A stretch of 64,000 nucleotides of DNA from Gentiana macrophylla (lineage: Eukaryota; Streptophyta; Magnoliopsida; Gentianales; Gentianaceae), in contig CM047817.1 in the NCBI GenBank assembly GCA_026214975.1, positions 62,590,407-62,654,406 on the forward strand. The letters run 5' to 3'. Both the position numbers and the translations under genes were made by a program. Of this stretch, positions 45,120-56,810 are shown one piece after another (within the stretch, counting starts at the first letter, position 1; every line of letters begins with the position of its first letter). The notes below the pieces were generated by a model. That model was given only the letters and a program-made list of their open reading frames with translations. It was not told the DNA's origin and made no database searches.

Positions 45120-45794
45120 ATGATCAAGCCTGTGAAGGAGAGGGGTTTGAACGTGGACAAATTTGAAGGCGATGGCTCTTTGCTTCGGGTTCGGCTTTCT
45201 GGGTGGTTTGACTTTGTCTCCCCACCTATGACACCCTTCAACCTTACGATGGTGAGGGAATTTTACTCCGTCTTATAAGAGATTTCTCCCGAGGAAGTTG
45301 TTAGCTTTGTCTTCCTTCGGGGTGTTTCGGTCAACTTTACTTCGGAGGCTATCAATGGGGTTCTTCATGTTCCTGCTATCGACTCCTCTGCTCATTATGA
45401 GGTGGCATGGAATCTTGGTGATGAGGAAAGTAGGCTAGTCTGCCCGCGTCGCACAATTTGTGAGCTTTTCCCCAATCGTTGTTGCCCTCGCACACTATGC
45501 CCCGCGTTTGAACTGTATCGTAGCAACCGAGAGTGGAAAAGGTTTATTAACTTACGAGCTCTTCCATCTGTGGATTTTGAGGTCGTTACCGAGGCTGAAG
45601 CCCTCTTTTTCCATGCTATTCGCGACCTTCAGGTGGACATTGACTACGGGATCCTGATTCACCATGAGGCTGTTAAGTTCGCCTTCACTATAGATCACGA
45701 TCGTCGCATTCCTTTTGGCTCACTGATTTCTTGTTTATATACTGATGTAGCTAGGGTGTCGACTCATTCGTTGAATCGCTGTGGATACGTTTGA
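45120..45794 (+). pseudogene. Tat1 antisense ORF B (plant transposon protein domain)
   Basis: A 224-codon frame from ATG 45120 has a single stop (TAA at 45276-45278). Segments MVREFYSVL, VVSFVFLRGVSVNFTSEAIN, NREWKRFINLRALPS and the C-terminal RRIPFGSLISCLYTDV follow the pattern of the domain Pfam calls Transposase_32 (putative plant transposon protein), often found in retrotransposon extra ORFs. Despite the name, no transposase activity is established. It lies on the strand opposite to pol, between integrase and aORF-A, with its own TATA-like box. Of the Tat1 coding regions it is the best preserved, with one stop and no frameshift that I can see. Confidence 0.75.
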
Positions 45795-46025
45795 AATAGT
45801 ATCTTTGAAAATTTGTCTAGCCCCCTTGTTTTTGGTTAGACCGAAGGAATTTGTAGTCCGTAGGTTTGTCGAGAACATAATGGTCGGCCCCCTTTATTTT
45901 GAGCAAAAAATGAGCCTTTTTCATTCGATGTGGACTCCAAAATACGTTTGTTTCGTGCATAAAGTAGACAGATGAGTCACATGTAATATTTTTTCAGGTT
46001 GTCGGCGTACCAAGGCCTGTCATAT
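45795..46025. other. Spacer between aORF-B and Tat1 integrase
   Basis: No gene. It includes TCGGCCCCCTTTATTTTGAG (about 45882), another copy of the GGCCCCC word, and a splice-acceptor-like TATTTTTTCAG ending at about 45998 on the plus strand. Confidence 0.45.
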
Positions 46026-47189
46026 TCATGGCCTTGATTGTCTGTAAGACATGAGTTCCTTTTTTACTATCCTTGCGACTTGAAGTTGGCCTTCCCAGTT
46101 CTCGGATAGCTTTCCTTTCTCGGCCTTATGCCCGGTGGCCTGTCTTTTTCGTAGAACATAATCTCCCACGGCGAAGTGATGATTGCGGACACATTTGTCG
46201 TGGTAGCGTTTAGCTGCTTGTTTACAATTAAGCAAACGGCCATACGAGTTGATTCATTTTTCTTCCAATTGATATAGGTCGAGCTGCCTAGTCAGCGGGT
46301 TTTCGGGCTCGCTGAAATGAGCGACCCTTAAACTTGGTAGGGCCATTTCTACCGGGGCCATAGCTTCTGACCCGTAAGTTAAAGCAAAGGGATTTTCCCC
46401 TGTGGTTGTATTCCCCAATGTTCCGAGGGCCCATAAGGCCGCTGGTAAGTGATCCGGCCATTTTCCTGCTTTCTCATCCGAACACTTTTTAAGCACACTT
46501 AATACCTGTTTGTTGGCATTTCGGTCTGACCATTGCCTTGCGGGTAGCACACTGATGATTGCCAATGTTTAACGTTATTCTCACTGCAAAATGTGTCGAA
46601 CTCTTCCCTGAACTACGGCCCGTGATCTGACACTATTATTCGAGGAACGCCAAATCTGGTCCAAACATGATCGAGCAAGAAATATTATATCTTTAGTGTT
46701 GATTTTGACCAAGGATTTGGCCTCGATCTATTTGATAAAATAATCGACGGCGACGACCGCGTATTCGCATCCGGAGCGACCGCTTTTGAGTGGTCCGATG
46801 AGGTCGATAGCCCATATATCGAACAGCCAGGCGGCGACGACGATGCTTTGTTCGATGGATGGTAGCCTGGGAATGTCCGCAAATTTTTTACATTTGCCGC
46901 ACTTTCTAGCATACATTTGGGCATCCTCTGCGAGCTTTGGCCAGTAGTAACCAGCTAATAAAATTTTCTGAGTGAGAGTGCGGCTAGCCGGATGGCCGCC
47001 GCACATCCTCTCATACAGCTCCATAAGAATTCCTTCAACCTCCTCAGGTCGCACATATCGGGACAAAGGCTTGGAGAATGACCTTTGGTAGAAAATGTTG
47101 TCTAAGATGATGTACCAGGCGGCTCTTCTGATCAGGGCTCTAGCCTCCTTTTGGTCAGCGAGAAGTGCCCTATCGTGTCGATCCAACAC
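46026..47189 (-). pseudogene. Tat1 integrase
   Basis: The minus-strand frame from 47189 gives the zinc-binding region (GHPASRTLTQKILLAGYYWP then ARKCGKCKKF) and the start of the core with FDIWAIDLIGP, holding the first catalytic Asp. After a damaged part (46566-46727) the frame 46565-46254 carries WPDHLPAALWALGTL and ENPFALTYGSEAM, the core C-terminus. Frame 46235-46026 has HFAVGDYVLRK and KLSENWEGQL, the C-terminal DNA-binding domain of gypsy integrases. The second Asp and the Glu fall in the damaged stretch and cannot be read with confidence. Confidence 0.87.
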
Positions 47190-47656
47190 GGATTAGCGGG
47201 TTGGAATTCCATGACCTCGGCTCGGTTAATGGCGGGCCTTGATAGGTGTTCCACCATGACCGCTGGGTCACTAATTTCATCGTCGCTAGTTAACTTTGAC
47301 AGGTAGTCCGCTCTGTGATTGTCTTCTTGGGGGACGTTGGTGAACTTACAATATTTAAATCTCCCCTCGAGTTTTTTGACGAGATCAATATACTGTTGTA
47401 AGATTTCGCAGTGAATCCCGAACGACCCTGTTACTTGAGTGACCACCAACTATGAATCACAAATTACCTCCACATTTTCAAATTTCATGGCTCGGGTGAG
47501 CTCAAGTCCTGCTATGACCGCTTCATACCCAGCTTGATTATTCGATACGGTGAAATCAAATCTCAAAGCCTTTTCAATTTTGTTCGAGGTGCCTGGTTCC
47601 AATAGGATAATCCCGGCACCACAAACTTTATGGCTGACGGTGCCATCGACATAAAG
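47190..47656 (-). pseudogene. Tat1 second RNase H (aRH)
   Basis: Between the first RNase H and integrase is another RNase H-like domain. Readable parts are a segment with KALRFDFTVSNNQAGYEAVI, holding the Glu after an NNxAxYEA motif, then CDS-stop-LVVTQVTGSFG, and near the end TNVPQEDNHRADYLSKL with the last Asp. This pattern is that of the additional RNase H of Tat elements. The stop (TAG, minus, 47450-47452) sits where Gln is usual, so a C-to-T change is likely. Presence of both RNase H domains is the main reason for the Tat assignment. Confidence 0.82.
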
Positions 47657-48847
47657 CTACCAACAATGACTTGGCCTTTGGGGCTCGTCTGCTATGGTTT
47701 CTATTGTGTGGTCGCCATGCTTTGAGTTGGATTGCTCCCCTGATTCTTCGATGAAGCTCGTTTCTGTGATGAAGTCGGGCAAGGCCTGGGCTTTGATAGC
47801 TTTTTGAGGTTCGTACCGGATGTCAAATTCGGTGAGTTCGATGGCCCATCGTAGCAATCGACCAGATAAATCCGGCTTGTGCAGGACTTGGCGTAGTGGG
47901 GCATCGGATAACATAGTAATAGTATGCGACGAAAAGTAAACCCTTAATTTTCGGGCGGCTATGACAACGCAGTAGGCTAACTTTTCGATATTTAAATAGC
48001 GACTCTCAACTGGACTGAGGGCCTTAGAGACATAATACACGGGATTTTAATGGGTACCATCCTCTTTGACAAGCGCAGCGGTGACGGCCCGGTCTGCGGC
48101 CGCAAAGTATAGAAGCAAAACCTCTCCCATCACAGGACTGATCAGCAACGGCGGGCTTGACAGATAAGTTTTGAGCCCTTTGAAGGTCTGCGAGCATTCC
48201 CTAGTCCGTGCAAAGGTTTTTCTCCCTTTGAGGATTTTAAAGAAGGGTAGGCTTTTCTCTGCAGATTTTGAGATGAATCTCCCTAGAGCGATTATCCTCT
48301 CATTCAGCCTCTGTACCTCTTTGATTGTTGTCGGCTCGCTCATATTGATTAGATCATCTATCTTCTCAGGGTTTGCTTTGATTCGTCTTTGGCTTACCAT
48401 GAAGCCCAAAAACTTTCCAGCCTGAACCCCAAAAGTGCATTTCACGGGGTTTAGTTTCATCGAGTGCTTTGTCACGTTCATAAAGGTTTCGCGAAGGTCC
48501 ACCAGGTGATCCTGGCGACTTGATTTCCCGACCATATCATTGATGTAGGCCTCTATGTTTTTGCCAATTTCCGAGCTGAAAACCCTATTCACCATCCTTT
48601 GATATGTTGAACCCGCATTCTTTAGACCAAATGGCATCATCTCATAGTAGTAGAGTCTGCTGGCGGCCCTGAAGGCGGTTAGCTCTTTGTCATCGTCAAC
48701 CATTTTTACCTGATGATAGCCTGAGAAGGCGTCCAGAAAACTCAGCATCTCGAAACCCACGATCCCATCTACCATTTTATCGATCTGTGGTAGTGCATAA
48801 GGATCCTTGGGACAGGCTTTGTTTAGATCGGTGAAGTCGACACACAT
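47657..48847 (-). pseudogene. Tat1 reverse transcriptase and first RNase H
   Basis: The frame 48847-48047 reads MCVDFTDLNKACPKDPYALP at its start, then FLDAFSGYHQVKM, YYYEMMPFGLKNAGSTYQRM and the active-site block AYINDMVGKS. The canonical YVDD has become YIND; the Asn codon is at 48539-48541. Then come KCTFGVQAGKFLGFMVSQR and the connection domain. The next frame (48040-47657) is RNase H: YYVSKALSPVESRY, then EKLAYCVVIAARKL. The frame changes at about 48043. The change of a catalytic Asp would by itself stop polymerisation. Confidence 0.92.
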
Positions 48848-49836
48848 CCGCCACTTCCGTTGTGTTTCTTCACCATTACAACATTAGCTAACCAAGTTGT
48901 ATACTGAAGCTTCTTGATTATTCCCGCTGTCAGAAGTTTTTCGACTTCACCTTTTATAGCGACTTCCTTTTCTGTAAAGAATTGGTGCGCTTTTTATTGG
49001 ATCTGCCTGAAGTTAGGGTCGACACTTAAGTAGTGTAGCGCGACCTCCGGATCCATGCCCCTCATATCAGTTACTTCCCAGGCGAAGGCGTCCACATTTT
49101 CTTTTAAGAGCTCGCTCAGCTCCACTCTTTCTTTTTCCGTTGTCTGCGATCCGATTATTATTTTTTGATCGGGGTATTTTTCGTTTATAACAGCCTCGAC
49201 CAGCTCATCATCTGCTGTGAAATCTGGCTGATCCCGGACCTGCAGTGTTTCCACCTCTACAACCTTATCTGGGACCTCTTTCATCATGGCGATCTGATCG
49301 GCGGCCATATTAAACCCCTCAACTCCGGGTCGCTTGGAATCGACCCTGTTCTTTGTCATAAACTCGAGAAAAAATCCTGGCCGGCTTGTGGCGACCCGAA
49401 TTTCATCTCCCGCATGAAATTTGACTCGTCGATGCGGGATGGACACCACCATTTGAAATTTTTTCATGGCCGGGATTCCCAAAATCATGTTATAGTAAGA
49501 GGGAAGATCGATGACCAGAAAAGTAATTACCTCGGTTTTGCATGGCTCATAATCGCCTAGAGTGATGCTGAGGTCGATTGTGCCTTTGACCCTGACAATG
49601 TCATTGGTGAAACCCTATAGCACTCCAAGGTAAGGCTTCAGTTTGGCTTCCCCAAACCTAATTTTCTTGAGACAGTCAAAATAAATGACGTCGCGACCAG
49701 CTCCGGTATCGACAATCACTCTGTTTACGCCATGCTGATCGTTTACTCTGACTTTCAGAATGATGGGTATCTCCATGGGACCTTATACAGTTGTAAGTTC
49801 ACTTTTTGTGAAGATGATTCCTTTCTCTGTTTCCCC
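48848..49836 (-). pseudogene. Tat1 aspartic protease and linker to RT
   Basis: On the minus strand RVIVDTGAGRDVIYFDCLKK holds the intact DTGA active site (49699-49710). A stop follows at about 49617, then the segment LPSYYNMILGIPAMKKFQMV, the second conserved block of gypsy proteases (ILGxPA). Frame 49488-48994 continues into the linker before RT, with FAWEVTDMRGMDPEVALHYL, which is the block just upstream of RT in gypsy elements. The first residues of RT proper (about 48960-48850) are out of frame. Confidence 0.85.
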
Positions 49837-50453
49837 CTACACTATCTGTTTTTCAAAACTGCGCATGTTGATCGAGTGTATTTGTGACTTCAGCTGACTG
49901 TTGCTGGGGAGATTCCCATGAATAACTTGAACCTCCTTCTGGTAAACACGAGGTTGTCTCCCTTTATTGGCGATGTTACTTCCATCACGCTTATACTTAG
50001 CTGCGGGTCCCTCTCTGATCAATCTCTCGATTTCCCTCCTCAAAGTGAAGCATACATCTTTAACATGACCATGATCTTTATGGTAGTCACAATATATCGA
50101 CTTATCGCGATTATCAGGGTCGCCTTGCATAGGCCTGGGCCTCTCAAAGTGCTCGCGAATCTCGAAGAGTATCTTTGATGCCTTAGTGTTAAGCGGCACA
50201 AAATCATTTTTATTGAATTTGTACAGCTTTTTTGTGTCGCGATCATGGTTCGCGTCCATACCCTTTTCTTTATTTCGATCGTCCCCGCAATCCTCTTTTT
50301 GCGAATGCTGTTCTGGTTTAGACTTTGATTTTCCAGAAGATGATGCTTCGCTCACCCCTATCATCCTAGCCTTTTCTAGCATTTCCTTGAGGCCTGCTTT
50401 GGGTGGCCGTAGGCTAAACTCTTTCTTTATTGGACCCTTGGATATTCCGGTGT
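49837..50453 (-). pseudogene. Tat1 gag, 3' part (after Ath4)
   Basis: The minus-strand frame 50382-49837 contains a CCHC-like knuckle block, YCDYHKDHGHVKDVCFTLRR followed by EIERLIREG, typical of Tat Gag. The start is EMLEKARMIGVSEASSSGKS, the end of the Gag core. If Ath4 and one copy of its 5-bp target duplication are removed, the frame of 62191-61776 continues directly into this segment, which shows that Ath4 split a continuous gag. The start of this part (50453-50383) is in that same frame. Confidence 0.85.
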
Positions 50454-50458
50454 GGAAG

Positions 50459-52045
50459 TGTTAAGGCCATATTTATATGATTATTAAGGGTTATATTTCA
50501 TTATTATTTCCCCACATTTGCATAATTTACATGAGAATTAAGGGTTTAAGTGTAATTTTTTAGTAAGGATGATTTTAATATGGTTATTTGCAAAATTGAT
50601 TATTTTATGTGTTAAATTAATGGAATTATTATTATTTGAGTTTTATTACATTTTGCAATGTTTATTTATCCTTTAGGAGGCTGAATTTCGAGTGCTAAAG
50701 AGGATAAATGAAGCTCAAGTCGAATTATTCAAGATAGAGTTGGAATTGGCTTGAAGAGAATGGATAAAGATGAAGAAATCCGATCCCAAGCAATCCAGCC
50801 GAGCGTTCAGTCTCCGTCCAGGATGGACGAGCGTCCATAAATTCGAACGGGCGTTCAAAGGCATAAAATCAATACAGAGAGTTCAGCCGCAGTGCGAACG
50901 AGCGTTTAATCAGCGTCTGGGAATTCTGGACGGACGTCTGGTTGTTCAAACGAGCGTCCGGAGCCGACTTACTTCCAGCCGACTTAAAACTCTATAAAAG
51001 CACCGCATTATGAAGCCTTAAACCCTAATCTTTTACACAACTCTTTCACGCATACTTTTACATAAAAGCTCATGCCGAGAGAACCCTAATTCCATAGAGA
51101 TGAATTTCTCCAATCCAACAATCTTGTCCAACATGATTGTTGGCTAAAAGCCTTGCAGTGAGTCGACGGAGGAAGCTCATCAACAACACAACCAACTAGA
51201 GGAGTTCGATACTAGATGAGTAGTGAGTTAATTCATAGTTTTTCATTACTTTGGATCTGTTTTGCATTGTTATGTTTTATTGGATTATGAATTTGATGAA
51301 ACGATCTATTTATATTTGATGCTTGGATTAATATATGAGAATATATTATTTAAGTTCTATTTTGTTCAAAGTAATGCAATTATTCGTGTTTTAAGAGATT
51401 ATGCATGATTAGTTGAGTAAGAGTTTGGAAACAATCTCGTGATTTCGTTTTGATTGCATGTTTAGTTTGTTTGAAAAGATAAACGAAACCTTAGAAATTT
51501 GATTGAAGATATTTGATCGAGTTCGTGAAAAATCACTACTAAAAACTATGTCTTTTTAATCACCATCTAGTTGGGATTGTTGGTTGATGGGTGGAATCTA
51601 GTTGCCTCGCTGTGTTTTCCTTTATTGTTTATTAATCGAATCGTTAGTTTAATCTTTAGTTAAGTTCTAGTGTTTAAACCTTAAGTTTTTCCTGCTGTTT
51701 TCCTGCACTTTTCCTTTCCGTTCGTAGTTGAACGTTCGTCCGCAATAGCAGACGCTCGTCCAGTAGATTTCGTTTCCAGACGTTCGTTCATTAAATCGAA
51801 CGCTCGACCAACTTGTCTGTTTTCTGTTCGTTTTTTTTTTCAGTTTTAGGTTAGTTAATAGTTTTATCTTTTAGTTAGTTTCAACCTTAGTTTAGTTAAT
51901 AATTGTGACATAATCGATATAGATTTATACTTGAATTCGATAAACATTCCATTCCCTTAGGACGACCCGATAACATCCTTTACTACATATCCTTATACTT
52001 GGGGTGTTTCGGTTATAAATTGTAAAACTCGTTTTTACCGAAACA
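50459..52045 (+). repeat. Ath4 5' LTR
   Basis: 1587 bp. TATA box TATAAAAG at 50993-51000. CpG-word clusters at 50805-50975 (before the TATA box) and 51719-51812. A conserved box ATTCCCTTAGGACGACCC lies at 51951-51968. A 75-codon frame in U3 (50770-50997) is also in the 3' LTR but has no motif. Confidence 0.95.
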
Positions 52046-52051
52046 AGTTTT

Positions 52052-52069
52052 TGGCGCCGTTGCCGGGGA
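52052..52069 (+). other. Ath4 primer binding site
   Basis: TGGCGCCGTTGCCGGGGA, 6 bp after the LTR. Confidence 0.93.
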
Positions 52070-52723
52070 ATCGGTAACGGGTGTCGGATTCTTTTAGGTA
52101 TAAAGTTTTATATCGATTCTAATTTTAATTCGTAGGTTTAAATTTTAGAATTACGTTTTTTTTTTGTTTTCGTTTTACCTTGTTTAATTTAATTTTATTT
52201 TCCTTCAATTATTTTCTTTAATTTTCGATAGTTATATTAGTTTCTATAATTTTAGATTTGTTTTTTTTTTCGTAATTTTAGATTAGCCTTTATTTATTTC
52301 CGTACGTTTTTTTTAGTTTCCTTAATTATTTCTATTTCGTTTTTAAGTTTTAAGCCTTAGTTTTAGATATTCGAAGTCCGACGGCGGCGTTTAATAACTT
52401 GAACGCCCGTCCACTTCAATCTCGTTCCCGAACGACCGTTCATTTATTTGAACGAAGCGTTCATCTCTGAAACGAACGCCCACTAACACTGGACGCCAGT
52501 TCAGTCTGTTCAATCATCACTTCTTTTCTATCTTCTCTTCTCTTCTCTTTTCTTTTCTCTCTCTAAACCATCAAACCTTTTCCAAACCTGTTCTAATCAA
52601 CCCTAAGGTTGATTTTTCCTTTTCTTTTCTTCTGGTTTATGCAAACGAGAAGTAAGAAGGGACTTCTGATCTTCGATCCTCGAACTCGAACGATCTATCC
52701 TAAGAAGAGACTTCTTCCCGATC
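52070..52723 (+). other. Ath4 leader with CpG-word cluster
   Basis: No gene. T-rich sequence is followed at about 52378-52505 by GACGGCGGCG, GAACGCCCGTCC, GAACGACCGTTC, GAACGAAGCGTTC and GGACGCCAGTTC words, then a TCTTTTCTC tract (about 52525-52565) before gag. Confidence 0.7.
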
Positions 52724-54072
52724 TTGGCGCCATGGGAGATCAAGATCCAGCCTCAAAATCCTCCTAATCCAAATCCGGACCCTCAAGCTCAATTAGCTCT
52801 AATTCGCAACAAATGCAAGCTCTGCGAAGCAACAAGAAGAATCAACAAGGCGGGCATAAATCAACAACTTCAACAATTTCGCGAACCCGCTTTAATCAAT
52901 CGAACCAGACCCCTACACCCCATATCTAAATCAAGACTTTCTCGAGGGGCATAGACCTATTCGTCCTCCCGACATGGGAGGAGTGAACTTTGATCTAAAG
53001 AACGGAGTAGTTGCTCTAGTTCGAATAGCTCTTTCCATGGTAATCGCTTTCAGAAGATCCACACGACTTCTTGTCCACATTCGCATACAAATCTGTGAAG
53101 CGTGCCATTATCCTGGTGTTGATTACGAGATAGTCAAGTTAAAGCTATTTCCTTTTTCTTTGAAAGGTGAAGCAAGTCGGTGGTTTAAATCGTTGGCACA
53201 TCATTCTCTCCATACATGGAATGATGTCAAAAGAGCCTTCGCTCTTAAGTGGGTTTCACCAGGCAAGATTATGGAGATGAAACAGAAATAGCTACGTTTG
53301 AGCAAATGGAGGATGAGATCATTGGCAAAGCTTGGGAGAGATTGAATCTCTTGATGATGAAATGCCCCAATCACGGATATGACAGACATGAGTTGCTGGA
53401 ACCTGTTCTATAGAGGTGTCTCTCAACCTAATAGAGACTATCTTGACTCCACGGCTCATGGTCCCTCTTAGGGGGAGGTGATGAGGCCCGCTTCTGAGAG
53501 TGGCCGAGACCATCGCCAAGAACAATATGTGGTCGACTCCCAAGAAGACCAATGTTGTTAAGAAAGAAGGTCTGCATGGCGATCCCGATACAAAGTCATT
53601 GGTTGCTCAGATGGAATTGATAAGCAAGCAGCTGGCCAATCTTCAGACGCAGCCTTCTGATCTTGGAATGCAGGTAGGGACGGAGATGACGGAAGAAATA
53701 AATCTAATGGATAATCAAAACCAACCCTTCCGAAACTTCAATCAAAGCCAGAACTACTCAGGATTTCAACGACAAAACTTCAATCAAGCCAAGTTACCAC
53801 CTGGCCCTTCAAATTCGAATTCTTTCAACTCAAACTATCAAAGGACAGCTCCTAACTCCCAAAGGCCGCAGGGTGGATGGAACCAAACTCAAAATCATAC
53901 CACCTCATGTGTCCCTCAACACAAATTCGATGAGCTGGTAGACATGGTGAAGACCTTGTCTACTAGCGTTAAAGCTATTGAGAGACAAGTTGGTCAGATG
54001 GCAGACCAGCAAGCAAGCAGACCTCACGGTAAACTTCCGAGTTATACCGAGAGAAATCCAAAGCTGATGTGA
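52724..54072 (+). pseudogene. Ath4 gag
   Basis: Three frames make up Gag. 52724-52954 (ATG 52724; NPDPQAQLALIRNK) is the N-terminus. 52974-53291 carries the capsid core with LKLFPFSLKGEASRWFKSL and TWNDVKRAFALKWVSPGKI, the Retrotrans_gag pattern. 53292-53499 is out of frame. 53500-54072 is the Gln/Asn-rich C-terminal part, ending RPHGKLPSYTERNP, an Athila hallmark. I see no zinc knuckle, as is usual in Athila Gag. The protein would form the virus-like particle. At least three frame changes and a stop at 53289 inactivate it. Confidence 0.88.
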
Positions 54073-55365
54073 ATGTTTGCACTTTGCCATTACACCTCGG
54101 TGGGAGTATGGACGGGAAGAAGAACTCAATGATGTAACGTTGAGAAGTGGTAAAAAGGCTGACCAAGCAAGATGTCGGAAGCAGTAGCCCCTCCCGACGC
54201 CATGAGTTCGGGAGGGGAAATCGAAAACCACATACCCAAGAAAGCAACGATGAGGAGCTTAGTGACAATTCTTCGGAGGACGAAAATAATTCTGATGATG
54301 AGGTAAGGAAGGAAAGTCAGAAAGCTGTATCCCTGACTAAGAAAAAGGAAGAAAAGTTCGTAAGATGGAAGGATAAGGAGGATGAGGCGATAAAGAATCA
54401 AGCTACAGGGAATGATAAAGCCCTTCCTTATCCACCAAAAATGAAAGAGAAAGCCCTCACTAATGACAAGCAGTATGCTGGAGTGAGGAGGATGCTTAGA
54501 GACACTCAAGTTAGTATGCCCTTAGCCGAGGTATTAACTGAAATGCCTAAATGCTCTAAGTATCTTAAAGAATTCAGTGGGAGTAAGAAAGCTTCGGGAT
54601 GGTGAAGAAGTGCGACGCCGAAGATTTCACGATGGTTTCACGAAAGTCATTAAGCGAGGTGACCCTGGCAGACCTTCAATCTCCTGTGAGATCGAAGGCC
54701 ATTTGTTCGAAAATGTCTTATGCGACTCAGGGGCCTCTATTAATGTGATGCCATTAAACGTATGCAAAAAGCTCGGGTTAGATAAAAGGATGCGGGAACG
54801 CCCGATTTCTCTTCAGATGGTAGACAGATCTAGCCGGTCTGCAGCCGGTTGTGTAGCTAATGTTCTCCTTCAAGTTGAACATTTAGTCTTCCCTACCGAC
54901 TGGGTTATTCTAGACTATCCACCTGATAAGGAGATGCCTCTAATTCTAGGCCGAACCTTTTTAGACACTTCTAACGCTCTCATCGACTTCTGCAAAGGAC
55001 AGATTACTCTTAGAGTCGATGACACATCCGTCACCTTCACACGAGGGACAAGTCCTGAAAGAACCATAACTGATGAAATATCGTTTGTTGAAGCAATTTA
55101 CGAGGATGAAAAAGATGCCTACTCTGAAGAAGCAGAGGAGTTGACAGAGATAGGTGTTTTTGAAGTCATGGACATTGAAGATCAAGCTTACTGCGGACCA
55201 TCTTCTAATTCATTTCAAGCCATAGGCATTGACGAGTCATCTTCACTCGCTCACACTGAGCCTGTTATTGAGTTAGAAGCATGGAGATGCCCAGCAACAA
55301 ACGATGATTTCAAAGAATCGATTCGAGAAGGCCTCATCCTCGTGAAGAAGAAGCTCGATGGGTAG
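54073..55365 (+). pseudogene. Ath4 gag-pol linker and aspartic protease
   Basis: The linker (54147-54605) has a Ser/Asp/Glu-rich stretch, then ALPYPPKMKEKALTNDKQYA and PLAEVLTEMPKCSKYLKEF, the usual Athila block before protease. Protease (54577-55365) has the active site CDSGASINVMP at about 54722, then DWVILDYPPDKEMPLILGRT and LIDFCKGQITLRV. DSG replaces the DLG often seen in Athila; DSG is a normal retropepsin triad. The two frames overlap by 29 bp with a shift. An acidic tail runs to 55365. Confidence 0.87.
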
Positions 55366-56810
55366 TTAGGACGAGGTAGACTTTTGGAGAGAAGCTACTC
55401 ATTGGGAAGTAGATGATTGGGAAGAGCTGGCAGAAGAGCTTAAAGATGAAGAGTTAAGAAAATTGATCGATCACAAGAAAAAGGAAGCAAGTGTTGACCG
55501 GAGGATTCCGATGGATGATTTGATCCAGAACCTTTCTGGGGTTGAGCCTCGGGAAGATGAGTTATTCTTTAGTGAACCACTCCAAGCTCATAAAGAGAAA
55601 GGTGGCCCGTTAAAGTCTAGTATTGAGCAACCACCTACTGATTTAGAGCTCAAACCGCTTCCAAAACACCTTAAGTATATCTTTCTTAAGGATGGAGATA
55701 AATTGCCTTTGATCATTTCTTCGAAACTCGACCCTGAGCAAGAAGCACAGCTGATAGAAGTGCTTAAAAATAATATCCTCGCGTTCGGATGGCAAGTGGG
55801 TGATATCCGAGGAATCAGCCCAGATGTATGCATGCATAAAATCCGAACGGAGGAGGGAGCTAAAAAGGTTAGACAACCTCAGAGAAGGCTGAATCCGCAT
55901 ATGCATGAGGTTGTCAAGAAAGAAGTGATAAAGTGGCTTGACATGGGCATCATCTATGCAATCGCCGATAGCGAGTGGGTCACCCTACTCAAGTTGTGCC
56001 AAAGAAGGCGCGAATCACGGTCGAAAAAGAATGAAAAAGGGGAGGAAGTTGCCTTACGACTCGTGACGAAGCTATAGAGTCTCAGTATTGACTATCGTAG
56101 ACTTAATGATGTTACCGCCAAGGACCACTTTCCCTACCCTTCATTGACCAAACTTATTGAACGACCGAGTGGTCATAAGTATTATTGTTTCCTTGATGGC
56201 TATTCGGCTACTTCCGGATAGCCATTGATCCTAATGACCAAGAGAAGACAACTTTTACGTGTCCATCCGGTACTTTTGCTTTTCGCGAGAATGCCATTCG
56301 GCCTATGCAATGCACCCGCGACTTTTCAACGCGGTGCATGTTAGCCATTTTGATGGACTTGTGGAGCAATGCATGGAGGTCTTCATGGATGACTTCTCGA
56401 CCTCGGCGATAGCTTTGATGAAATCTTAAAGAATCTAGATATGGTACTCCAACGGTGTGTTGAGAAAAATCTGGTGCTTAACTGGGAAAAATGCCATTTT
56501 CTAGTAGACGAAGGAATCGTTTTGGGACATAAGGTGTCCAATGCTGGTATTCAAGTTGATAAGGCTAAGGTCGAAGCCATTGAAAGGATGACGTACCCTA
56601 AGACAGTGAAAGAGGTACGAGGTTTTCTAGGTCATGTTGGCTTCTACAGGCGTTTCATTAAAGATTTTTCTACCATCGCCAAGCCTTTATCAAATCTTTT
56701 GAAAGATGATGTAGATTTCTTGTTCGATCACGAAGTGCAAAGAAGCTTTCAATTGTCTCGAAAGACAAGCTTATCGCTGCCCTATTCTAGTTGCACCTGA
56801 TCGGACCAAG
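55366..56810 (+). pseudogene. Ath4 reverse transcriptase
   Basis: The N-terminal part (55463-56077) holds FGWQVGDIRGISPDVCMHKI and RLNPHMHEVVKKEVIKWLDM, the block before the RT fingers. Palm segments follow in other frames: YCFLDGYSA near 56190, RMPFGLCNAPATFQR near 56290-56335, and the active site VFMDDFS, whose two Asp codons (56388-56393) are intact. 56441-56800 gives LVLNWEKCHFLVDEGIVLGH and EVRGFLGHVGFYRRFIKDFS. A stop at about 56075 and several frame changes between 56080 and 56440 break it. Confidence 0.9.

Noticed and set aside
50770..50997. 75-codon frame conserved in both Ath4 LTRs (also 60499-60726)
   Set aside because: LTR pairs are copies of each other, so conservation says nothing about coding. 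It overlaps the CpG-word cluster and ends in the TATA box.
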